A DNA stretch of 64,000 nucleotides from Plectosphaerella cucumerina (Eukaryota > Ascomycota > Sordariomycetes > Glomerellales > Plectosphaerellaceae): positions 4,278,001 through 4,342,000 of the forward strand of contig JAGPXD010000001.1 in assembly GCA_020746995.1 (NCBI GenBank). Direction: 5' to 3'. Below the pieces are notes generated by a model. It was not told the origin of the DNA. It saw only the letters and a program-made list of their open reading frames with translations, and searched no databases. A program made the translations under genes and the position numbers. This document shows positions 9,563 to 19,075 of this stretch, piece after piece. How positions within the stretch are numbered: position 1 is the first letter of the stretch; each line of letters begins with the position of its first letter.

Positions 9563-10772
9563 GGTGAGAGATATACGGGGGTTCGGCCGTGAAGGTCAGA
9601 TGGAGTGGGGGTATAGAGGCAGCTATGACAGGGTGAAGAAGGAGAACTGCCTGTAAGCAATGAGATGGTCAAGATAAACGGCCAGCTCGAGTAAATTAAG
9701 ATCAAGTATGTCTAGACGGAGGCCTTTCGACGATGCGGCGCACCGGAGGTTTGACCGGGCGGGCTTGAGATTGTCCGCCCGCACAGCGGGGTTTTCTCCG
9801 GGCAGCGCCGGGACGGGAACTGTGGGGGAACGGATATGTCTCTGCGGTGCAGTGTGGTGTAGCCGTCTGCTAGGTCCCGATCTCGGGGGCCGGGGCGATC
9901 CGGGGTAGACCTCCAGACGCTTCAGCTCCAGTCAGCCTGGCTTGCTCAAGTCGAGGGTGCTCAAGTGCTGTACTGGAAGATTGAAGTATGTCTGGGCTGA
10001 GTCAACCAAACCTGGGCGGCACGTGCCATCAAATTGGTGGAACATCATGACACCGGATGCGGCCACTGCTCTTCGCTGCTGAACTTGAAAGCTACGCGGA
10101 CCAAAATTGGTGTGAGGCCTGGCTGACCACCCGACGGACGGGACAGATGGTCTTTTGAAGATTCAGTAAGACGCATGTGATACTCGCTCAGCACTCGGAC
10201 GTGACTCGATGGCTTTGGACGGATACCCAGTCGGTGTGATCAAGCAGTTGTCACGGGACCGGATGAGCTGGTCGCCCATTTGGGGGTCGAGCCCGCTGAA
10301 GCCCACTGTCAAAGTCCCCCAGCCAGTGCATGCACGTTCCTCCCCAGCGGCCCCCTCCCCCAACATGACGTCGCGCAGACATGTGAAATGCCAAGACTTC
10401 TCCGCACGACGCCCGATCGGGCCTAGCTCTCGCCCTCGGCACGTCAGGAATGGTGCCTCGGCTTCCCTCGCTGCTTCCCCAGGTCGGGTCTCCAGGTCGG
10501 CTGTTTCCACGGGCGGATGCGCCTTGCCGTTGCTCGAGCTGCCCGCCTTGTCCGAGGTATTCTCCTAGGTTTTAAGAATACACCAGCATCTCCAGCTCAA
10601 CCAACCCCCTCTTCGCCCTCTCGTCCTCCTTCTGCCTGTTTTCCTCCCCTCCTCATCTTGATACCCTTTTCCTTTCCACCATCAATTCCCTCCCCTCCCA
10701 CCACACGACCGGGAGTGTCCGACCAACCCACGCACCCTCACACACATACATACTCAGAAGACCACCACAACC
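9563..10772. promoter_or_regulatory. Divergent upstream region, TDA10 / FOX2
   Basis: A 1.2-kb space between divergent genes with no convincing ORF. The 200 bp before FOX2 are pyrimidine-rich (CT-tracts typical of strong fungal promoters and leaders), ending in a CCACAACC-ATG start context. Three CCTCGG-type hexamers are listed separately. Confidence 0.55.
10434..10557. promoter_or_regulatory. Cluster of three CCTCGG/CCGAGG boxes before FOX2
   Basis: CCTCGG occurs at 10434-10439 and 10456-10461 and its complement CCGAGG at 10552-10557, about 215-340 bp before the FOX2 start. CCTCGG is the known core of fatty-acid-responsive FarA/FarB (CTF1-type) sites in filamentous fungi, which control peroxisomal beta-oxidation genes. 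The sites are seen directly; their function here is inferred. Confidence 0.5.
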
Positions 10773-13700
10773 ATGGCTGAGCAGCTGAGGTACGACGGCC
10801 AGGTCGTCGTCGTCACCGGTGCCGGTGGCGGTCTCGGAAAGGCCTATGCCACCTTCTTCGCCTCGCGCGGCGCCAGCGTTGTCGTCAACGACCTCGGCGG
10901 CGGCGTCAAGGGCGGCGACGGCCAGGCAAGCAGCAAGGTTAGTTCTCGCCCGCAATCGCCCCTCACCTCCAGCCCCGAGCTACAGCCGCTGACTCGTCTT
11001 CCCCGCAGGCCGCAGACATCGTCGTCGACGAAATCAAGAAGGCCGGCGGCAAGGCCGTCGCGAACTACGATTCCGTCGAGTTCGGCGAGAAGATCATCGA
11101 CACCGCGATCCAGAACTTCGGCCGCATCGATATCCTCATCAACAATGCAGGCATTCTGCGCGACATCAGCTTCAAGAACATGAAGGACCAGGACTGGGAT
11201 CTCATCATCAAGGTCCACGTCTACGGTGCCTACAAGTGCTCCCGCGCCGCCTGGCCGCACTTCAGGAAACAGAAGTACGGCCGTGTGATCAACACCGCCT
11301 CCGCGGCTGGTCTGTTCGGCAACTTCGGACAGTCCAACTACTCTGGTACGCCCTTGCCGTCACTATGTTGAGAAAACCTACTGACGAGCTCTTCAGCTGC
11401 CAAGCTCGCCCTTGTCGGCTTCACAGAGACCCTCGCGAAGGAGGGCGCCAAGTACAACATCATCTCCAACGTCATTGCGCCCATTGGTACGTTTTATTCA
11501 CACCATCGATCCCTGCGCTCGCTAACATCCCCCAGCCGCTAGCCGCATGACCGAGACCGTGATGCCCCCGGATGTCCTGGAGAGCCTGCGCCCCGAGTGG
11601 GTCGTGCCCCTCGTTGCCGTCCTCGTTCACAAGAACAACACCGAGGAGAACGGCTCCATCTTCGAGGTTGGCGGTGGCCACATGGCCAAGATCCGCTGGG
11701 AGCGCTCCGGCGGCCAGCTTCTCAAGGCTGACTCTTCCTACACACCCGACGCCCTGCTCAAGAAGTGGGATCAGGTCGTCGACTTCTCCAAGCCTCAGTA
11801 CCCCTCGGGCCCCAACGACTTCCTCGGCCTGCTTGAGGAGTCCATGAAGCTGCCCCCCAGCGAGCAGGGCGAGAAGCTCGACTTCACCGGCAAGGTCGTC
11901 CTCATCACGGGCGCCGGCGCCGGTATCGGCCGTGCCTACGCCCTGGCTTTCGCCAAGTACGGCGCTACCCTCGTCATTAACGACCTGGTCGACACCGACA
12001 CTGTCGTCAACGAGATCAAGAAGCTCGGCGGCAAGGCTGTCGGCGTCAAGGCCTCGGTCGAGGACGGTGATGCTGTCGTCAAGGGCGCCATCGACGCCTT
12101 TGGTCGCATCGACATCCTCATCAACAACGCCGGCATCCTCCGCGACAAGGCCTTCACCAACATGGATGACAAGCTTTGGGATCCGGTCATGAACATCCAC
12201 CTCCGCGGCACATACAAGGTCACTAAGGCTGCTTGGCCCTACATGCTCAAGCAGAAGTACGGCCGCATCGTCAACACCACCTCGACCAGCGGAATCTACG
12301 GCAACTTCGGCCAGGCCAACTACGCCGCGGCGGTAAGCACTCCTCTTTCCCTTGCGTGTGGCGGCTGTGACTGACATTCCCCCGTTCAGAAATGCGGTAT
12401 CCTCGGCTTCTCCCGCGCGATCGCCCAGGAGGGTGCCAAGTACAACATCTACGTCAACACCATCGCGCCCAACGCCGGCACCCAGATGACCGCCACCATC
12501 ATGCCCGCCGAGATGGTCGAGGCGTTCAAGCCCGACTACATTGCGCCCCTCGTCCTCGCCCTCAGCAGCGACAAGGTGCCCAACCCCACCAACGGCCTGT
12601 ACGAGTGCGGCTCCGGCTGGGTTGGCCAGACCAGGTGGCAGAGGACGGGCGGCCACGGCTTCCCCGTCGACATCGCCCTCACCCCCGAGGAGGTTGTCAA
12701 GAACTGGGCCAAGATCAGGAACTTCGACGACGGCCGGGCGGACCACCCCGAGAAGATGGGAGACGCCATGCAGAAGGTCATGGACAACTTCGAGAACAGG
12801 GGCGCCATCAAGGCCAAGGTATGAGAAGCTCTTTCCACCACCCCTGCACGACCATCCACGACACACACACACATATCGGCGCATGTACCATTATTCTAGA
12901 CAGATACATCCACGAGAATAGGAGATGAATGTTTTGGTTAACCCGTTTCTCCGTGCCCGCAGTCTGATGAGTCGTCCAACGAGCCCAACTACCTCAAGGG
13001 CATTGAGTCCGCCACCAAGCTCGAGGGCAACCCGACCCCCTTCGAGTACACCGAGCGCGATGCCCTTCTCTACAACCTCGGTATCGGCGCCAAGCGCACC
13101 GACCTCAACTACATCTTCGAGGGCGCCGACGACTTCCAGGTGCTGCCGACCTTTGGTGTCATCCCGCCCTTCTCGGCTGAGAACGCCTTCAACTACGACG
13201 ACATCGTGCCCAACTTCAGCCCCATGATGCTGCTGCACGGCGAGCAGTTCCTCGAGATCCGCAAGTACCCCATCCCGACGTCGGCCAAGCTCGTCTCGCG
13301 CTCGCGCCTGCTCGAGGTCGTCGACAAGGGGTCGGCCGCCATCGCCAAGACGGGCATCACCACCGTCATCGAGGCCACGGGCGAGGAGCTCTTCTACAAC
13401 GAGATGACCGTCTTCTTGCGCGGCTGCGGCGGCTTCGGTGGACAGAAGAAGCCCGCCGACAGGGGCGCCAGCACTGCCGCCAACAAGCCCCCCGCGCGTG
13501 CTCCTGATGTTGTTGTTGAGGAGAAGACGACCGAGGAGCAGGCGGCCATCTACCGCCTCAGCGGTGACTACAAGTGAGTTCTCCTTCCGCTCCGCTCTGC
13601 TTCAGAATATGTCACTAACAAAATGACAACAGCCCTCTTCACGTTGACCCCGCGTTCGCCAAGATGGGTGGCTTCAAGGTGCCCATCCTCCACGGCCTGT

Positions 13701-13924
13701 GTAGCTTTGGCATCGCCGGCAAGGCCGTGTACGAGCAATTCGGCCAGGTCAAGAACATCAAGGTCCGCTTCGCCGGCACGGTGCTGCCGGGACAGACGCT
13801 CGTCACGGAGATGTGGAAGGAGGGCAACAAGGTCATCTTCCAGACCAAGGTCAAGGAGACGGGCAAGCCGGCCATTGCGGGCGCCGCGGCCGAGCTGGTC
13901 ACGGGGGCCAAGGGGAAGCTGTGA
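10773..13924 (+). CDS. FOX2: Peroxisomal multifunctional beta-oxidation enzyme (hydratase/dehydrogenase)
   Basis: Catalyses hydration of trans-2-enoyl-CoA and oxidation of (3R)-hydroxyacyl-CoA in peroxisomes. Seven exons: 10773-10937, 11009-11345, 11397-11486, 11536-12332, 12390-12818, 12963-13573, 13633-13924; 906 aa (yeast Fox2 is 900). Two SDR domains: TGAGGGLG near residue 15 with active-site Y166-x3-K170, and TGAGAGIG with Y460-x3-K464. Each carries an NNAG-ILRD motif. The C-terminal MaoC hot-dog hydratase 2 domain has GDYNPLHVDP (807-816), giving the Asp/Asn/His active-site set. The C-terminus is GKL instead of the canonical SKL/AKL PTS1. All introns are GT-AG, 49-144 bp, and all junctions keep frame. 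The CCTCGG boxes upstream suggest fatty-acid induction. Confidence 0.95.
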
Positions 13925-14266
13925 GGATGCGACGAGATGAAGACAAAAGGGGGATGATGTAGGAATAGGTAGCATCACATTGGTTTAGGTGCGGGGGTTT
14001 TGGATAGCTTTTGAGATGTTTCTCCCGTGTGTGGGGTTGAATTAAGATTGTTCAAGATGACAATTATACCGTCATGTACCTCTCATAAACGCCTAGTGCA
14101 GCCGTATGTGCCCGTCCGTTCCGTTTACCGATGCTTTCACCCTGTGGTTCAGCTAAACCTGGCCCTTCTTTTCTCCCATGGAGCCATCTGTGTTGTAGTT
14201 CCCGTGATCATGAAAAACAAACGCCCCTGATAATGCAATCCCGTGTACCGTGTGGTATCATACCCA
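13925..14266. other. Convergent 3' region, FOX2 / RBR ligase
   Basis: About 340 bp holding the 3' UTRs of two converging genes. No feature seen beyond AT-rich patches suitable for polyadenylation. Confidence 0.5.
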
Positions 14267-16366
14267 CTACGCGAATAAAGTCTCGACAACGAGGTCGCAG
14301 AGCTCGGCCACGCTGGGTAGCTGCCTACGACGCACGATGCGGTCTGCTGCTGAGCCATCAGGACGACCGCCTCCAGCGGCAAAGCCTGTGGCGAGGAACT
14401 CACGCTCGGAGCCTCCGAGCTCCCTCTTTTCCGTCTCGGTCCACCTGCGCTCAGCCTCCTCGCGAGCGGCGCGCAGGACAGCCTCGGTGTCCTCTGTCTC
14501 CCAGAGGTTGCAACGATCACACTCGCGGCATGGTCGGGGGTCCCCGTCGGGCCGGAAGTGGTCGCAATAGTGACGGTAGCCCTCGTCGCCAATATCCTTG
14601 CGGCAGACGTAGCACATTTTGTAGCCACATGGACAGGTAAGTTTGTTGCAGCCCGAGTTTTTCACGAAAGATGTGGCGCAGCGTGGACAGACGCGCTTGA
14701 TGGCGAGGCTCATGGCCTGCTCGACCTGTGTGCGCAGGGCGACAAGGGAGGACTCGTTGCAGACGTGGATGTCAGACCAGGACTTTTGACAGGCGAGGCA
14801 TGAGGTGCGGGCGCAGTCGGGGTCAAGGCAGGTGAACTTTGGCCCGCGGCGGCGGCGATGACGGCGGTGCAGGGCGCGGGACCACTCGGCGGAGAGGCCG
14901 CCGTGGAGGAGCAGCTGGGTGCCGAGGACGAGGGCGAGGAGGGTGGAGAGGAGGACGAGGGGAAGGAGGAAGGGGACGGTGCAGGTGAAGATGACGAGGA
15001 GGACGAGGTTGATGAGGCTGTCGAAGCGGAGGCGCGGGGCGGCGTCACGCTGGGGCAGGTAGATGTCGTCGACCTCTGCGTAGGAGCAGAAGGGGCAGCG
15101 GACGAGGGGAAGGCCGGCGGCGAGGAGGGCGTGCTCGGCGAGACGCTGGTCGAGGCGGCGGAGGATCTCGTCGCCCTTTGTCTCGGCGCGCATGGCGTTG
15201 CGAAGGTGGGCGGGGGCGACGTGGCTGGAGCACCCGCCGCCGTCGACGGCGAGGCAGCGTAGAGAGCCTGACTCCGAGTCGATGCTGCTCTGCCAGCCCT
15301 GGCCGAAGACGGCTTCCGAGACGGCGTGCCGCACGCAGCGGAAGCAGATGAGATGGCCCTCGGGGCCGTTGCATTGGGTGAACTCTTCGAAAGTGGCGTC
15401 AGCGAAGCAGCAGCAGCACTCGTAGGTGGCGCCCATGCGCTCGGCCTCATCGGCGTGCATGGCGGCGGCGACAGCGCGGTCGGCGACCTCCTGGGCCTCG
15501 CGGGCGCGGACGCGGAGGGGGCGGACGAGGGCGTCGTACATCTCGCGGTCGAGCTCGGGGCAGCCGGTTGCTCGGAGGGAGGGGACTGAGGCGGCATGGC
15601 CGTGGCTATGGGAGGGTGTGCGCCAGACGACGAGGGGGTGGTTCTCGGGCTCCGCATCGGGGGCGGCGACGGGACGGCGCCGGGAGGAGAAGAAGGTGGA
15701 AAAGGTGAAGCGCCAGGATTTGGCCGACAGGGTGACGAGGGTACGTCGGGCGTCAAGGTAGGCGTAGTTGTGCTCTGCGAGGACGGCGTGGATGGTGGAG
15801 CGGGGGAGGCCGCGGAACTCGTGCCAGGCAAGAGCCTTTACGGCGTCGACATACTGAGTGCTCCTGAAGGCATCGCGGGGTGGGATCGTGCGGGGGACGT
15901 CTTTGGCTGATGCTGCTGCTGCGTCCTTGGCTGCGACATCGCGCAGGCGCTCGGCCTCGCGGCGGTTATCGGCGAGACGCCAGCGGCCCTTGACCCAGTT
16001 GACGCGGTTCTTGAGCAGGGCGTCGGCGACAACGAAGAGGCGTGACTCGGCGTCGAAGTTTGCCAGCATCTCCCGGAAGACCTCGACCTGGATGTCGGGG
16101 AAGACGGCGGCGAGGGCCTCGAGGCTGTTGTTCAGGTCGCGCAGGTCGGGGGCCTCGGCGGGTGGGCGGCGGATCTGGGCGTCATCGTGGATGTAGGCGA
16201 CGTCGGAGGCGGAGGGGTCGGAGGAAGAGGCATCGGAGGGGGGAGAAGTGCCGGAGGAGGTAGAGGTCGACCTCTTGGTGGGCGGCGCGGGGCGGGCGTC
16301 AGCCGCAGAGGCGGAGGGGGAGGTCGAGGGGGAGAGGGAGGAGCCGAGGAGTGATTGCAGGCCCAT
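14267..16366 (-). CDS. RNF216-like RBR E3 ubiquitin ligase with a hydrophobic insert
   Basis: Ring-between-ring ubiquitin ligase that would transfer ubiquitin through a RING2 cysteine thioester. Single exon, 699 aa. The N-terminus is disordered (Ser/Pro/Thr). Residues about 78-120 look like a CUE ubiquitin-binding domain (LEALAAVFPDI ... VVADALL). RING1 spans about 317-430 (ECCCCFADATFEEFTQC, HLICFRCVRHAV, LVRCPFCSYAEVDD). IBR spans about 513-536 (CLDPDCARTSCLACQKSW). RING2 spans about 560-601, with CPRCATSFVKNSGCNKLTC and CGYKMCYVC; the catalytic Cys should be in GCNKLTCPC. This RING1/RING2 layout fits RNF216/TRIAD3. Residues 449-487 are a strongly hydrophobic stretch, enough for one long or two short membrane helices, between RING1 and IBR, followed by a basic RRHRRRR. 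A Cys-rich CRECDRC motif follows RING2. Confidence 0.88.
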   Translation of the reverse strand: MGLQSLLGSSLSPSTSPSASAADARPAPPTKRSTSTSSGTSPPSDASSSDPSASDVAYIHDDAQIRRPPAEAPDLRDLNNSLEALAAVFPDIQVEVFREMLANFDAESRLFVVADALLKNRVNWVKGRWRLADNRREAERLRDVAAKDAAAASAKDVPRTIPPRDAFRSTQYVDAVKALAWHEFRGLPRSTIHAVLAEHNYAYLDARRTLVTLSAKSWRFTFSTFFSSRRRPVAAPDAEPENHPLVVWRTPSHSHGHAASVPSLRATGCPELDREMYDALVRPLRVRAREAQEVADRAVAAAMHADEAERMGATYECCCCFADATFEEFTQCNGPEGHLICFRCVRHAVSEAVFGQGWQSSIDSESGSLRCLAVDGGGCSSHVAPAHLRNAMRAETKGDEILRRLDQRLAEHALLAAGLPLVRCPFCSYAEVDDIYLPQRDAAPRLRFDSLINLVLLVIFTCTVPFLLPLVLLSTLLALVLGTQLLLHGGLSAEWSRALHRRHRRRRGPKFTCLDPDCARTSCLACQKSWSDIHVCNESSLVALRTQVEQAMSLAIKRVCPRCATSFVKNSGCNKLTCPCGYKMCYVCRKDIGDEGYRHYCDHFRPDGDPRPCRECDRCNLWETEDTEAVLRAAREEAERRWTETEKRELGGSEREFLATGFAAGGGRPDGSAADRIVRRRQLPSVAELCDLVVETLFA

Positions 16367-17155
16367 ATCGCCTGTTCATGGCCGGAGGGTAGGTGGTCGG
16401 GGCATCGGGTGCGGATGAGGAGCGAGCGAGGGTGGGATGTGGTGCATGAAGTTTGGGTTTGGTCACGGCCCGGTGTTGAGGAAATCGTCACAGCCTTGAC
16501 GGGACAGTGTTCAGTGGTCACGGGCCAGGCGGGACGTGACGTCGGGGCAGACATTCAGCTCCCGGGAAGGACCAATGGCTTCTTCGGGTCTAGCGCATAC
16601 CGCGCTAATGCACCCCCTATTTTCAACAGTCCTTACCTAACCTAGGCGGGCACTTCAAGCTTGCTTTCAATTTCAACCTCCAGGGCTCCTTCAGTGCCCA
16701 TTCCTTCCCCATGATCATCCACCTCTATTATTGACTAACACCCATATCTGACCATGCAGTCCAACAGAACATTGCCCTGATGAATGACTTCTTTCTTGAG
16801 GCAGCAAGATGACATTATAGGAGCTACATGCCGACTCGTTCGGGTATCGCTCCGCAAGTCAAGCCCCGCATCGGCCGGGTCCCCTAAACTGGCAGGGCCT
16901 AGCGCTGTACTTGTTGCTGCTGTACCTTTCCACGAGGTCATCATTCCTCCAAGTTGCACCTAATCCAACATTCTGACCTCCAGACATGCAAATGAAAACC
17001 AGAGATGTATTAGATGCTGCCTAGAATCATGCAAGAGGGTTGACTATTACTGCAGAGTACCGCTCCCAAGAGAGCGAAATGGAAAGGGGGCAGATATGCC
17101 ACTGTTGCCAATGGAACTGCCGGGACAAAACATGCCAGTGCCTAGAGGCGATGCT
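16367..17155. other. Spacer between FAS1 protein and RBR ligase genes
   Basis: About 790 bp holding the RBR promoter and the 3' end of the FAS1 gene. Only short ORFs without coding character. No repeat or RNA gene recognised. Confidence 0.45.
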
Positions 17156-18526
17156 CTAGATCATGATGGCGGCGACTCCGGCGATGGCTCCCATGGCCAC
17201 AGCTCCTCCAACATTACGGCCAACAGCACCAGCCGTGGGCACAGGCTCGGCACCGCTCGTCGTGGTCTCCGCCTCGGGGGTCGGCGTCACAATGGCGATC
17301 ATGGTGCTGAGAAGAGCCGGAGTGGTGTACGTGGCAAGGTCATCGAGGAAGGTGACGCTCGAGAAGGGCAGCTCGGACACGGTGCTGGCGCCCGCATAGG
17401 CCACACGGTCAGCGGCGGAGGCCGAGGGCGTGAGCGAGGCCCTGTCGAACGGCTCAACGTTCAGGACGTTGTCAATGATGCTACGACACGCAGAGTCAGT
17501 AACTTCTTCTTCGGGCTGTTTAGAGAGCTGTAGTGACTCACTGGGCAACACCATTGAAGAGGATGACGTTGGGGAAGAGGATTTTGGCGTTGTTCACCCA
17601 GGCGGTGCCGTCAGGCAGCACGGTGATGGTCAAATCAACACCCTGAGCGGACGGAACGGTGACGTTTCCAAGAGCCGTGGAGAAGATGACGTTGTTCTCG
17701 ATCATGTGGTGGGTGAGAACGGCCTGGAGGGTCTCGAGGTCGGCGCTCTCCACGATGGAGCCGATGGCTTCAAAAGCGGCGTCGTTGGGCACGAAGATGG
17801 TAAAGTCAGAGATGTTCTTGGCGGGCGAATCGGCATCGGTCTCGCCAAAGGCCAGGCCGAGCTGGGCAGCTTCAACGGCGGCGTTCATGTTATTGAGACC
17901 GGCACGCTTGGTGAAGAGCTGGAAGGGAGCGCCGAAACTGAGCACCGTGTCGATCTTATGGATCACGATGCCGTCGCCGAGCTTGATGTCCTGGATCGCA
18001 TTGTCAGCCGGGACTCAGGAGACGCCGGGCGGGGAGCGAGACTTACAGCCTCAGTCACAGTGGAGATGGTCTCCTCTCCGGAGAGAACGCAAACATCCTC
18101 GCCGTTGCGGACCAGGCCGTTGTACTGGCCGCCGGTGAAGTTGGAAAATGGCTGGCGGTAGTTGACGTACGAGCTGTCGAGCAGGGTCTGGGCGAAGAGG
18201 GGGATGTCGGTGACAGCCTCGGCAGGGTAGAGGCCCTTGAAGACGTGGTTGGCAAGCAGGGCGCCGATGGCGATGGTGTCGTTGCGCTGCTCGATGGCCT
18301 CGCCCTCAGGGATGTCGCGAGGGACGGCCTCAAAGGCCGAGTTGGTCGGGGCAAAGATGGTGATGTTTGTCGACGAGGCCAGCGTGTCGGCCAGGCCGTC
18401 GATGAGACTGACCAGCTCGAGGAGAGTGCTGAGGTCGGGCTGGGAGGCTAGGAGCGCGCCAATGTCGCCTTGGGCCAGGGCGAGCCCGGAGAGGAGAGGG
18501 ACGGAGAGGATGGAGGAGAAACGCAT
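17156..18526 (-). CDS. Secreted fasciclin (FAS1) domain protein, GPI-anchored
   Basis: Cell-surface adhesion-type protein. Exons 18047-18526, 17542-17990 and 17156-17480 (introns 56 and 61 bp, GT-AG) give 417 aa. Signal peptide: MRFSSILSVPLLSGLALAQ. Two FAS1 domains are visible. The first (about 20-165) has LLELVSLIDGLADTL, ITIFAPTNSAFEAV and VFKGLYPAEAV. The second (about 180-325) has FTIFVPNDAAFEAIGSIV, LQAVLTHHMIENNVIF, VWVN-like AWVNNAKILFPN and, across the last splice, FNGVAHIIDNVLN. Both contain the conserved T-I-F-x-P-x-[ND]-x-A-F core. Several N-x-S/T sequons are present. The C-terminus is a Gly/Ala/Ile hydrophobic tail (GGAVAMGAIAGVAAIMI), typical of a GPI signal. Splicing the second intron as ca|c rebuilds the domain end. 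Confidence 0.9.
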
Positions 18527-19075
18527 GTTGTCTGTGAGGCGAGGGAAAGTTTGTGATGTCCTGGACTTGATTCTGAAGCTGAGTCTGAAGCTGATGTCTT
18601 GGATCTGGATGCGAGACTTCTAACTCTCGACGGCGGATTTGACCAGCCTTTTAAGCATCACCTCGAGGCCGAGACATCACGATGCCCAGGCGCAGGCCGT
18701 TACAGTAGGATGCGCAGTGACGCTTCCATTTTTCGTCCCATGCTCATCTTTCGCCCGTGAGCAGAGTGTTTACGACGTTGGCCGTGGCAGTGAGGCCCTC
18801 GCGTGCAGCGTCTGGCCAGGGACTATCACGCGTCTCAGGGGTTGAGCCTCACTCCACGGTGTCCACCACGGCGAAAATTCCCCGTCTCCATATTTTCCTT
18901 CTGGACGCCGGAACGGTATGCGAAAACCGCGCCCTATCGTTTGTCGGCTCGGACTTTGGTAGGGCTGCTTTGCAGAGAGGAAAGGGGATATGCAGTGAAA
19001 AAGTCATGATGTCATGGATTGTGTGGACAAGGGGGCTGAGCTGCATCACATCTCACTCTCTCCCCTTTGCCGCCC
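18527..19075. promoter_or_regulatory. Upstream region of the FAS1 gene
   Basis: About 550 bp between the FAS1 start and the end of the Zn2Cys6 gene on the same strand. No coding ORF or recognisable site beyond general CT/GA-rich sequence near the FAS1 start. Confidence 0.4.

Noticed and set aside
10163..10568. Short ORFs on both strands before FOX2
   Set aside because: Small, overlapping and atypical in composition; the region reads as promoter.
11472..12884. 470-codon minus-strand ORF opposite FOX2
   Set aside because: Antisense shadow of FOX2 exons caused by GC-rich third positions.
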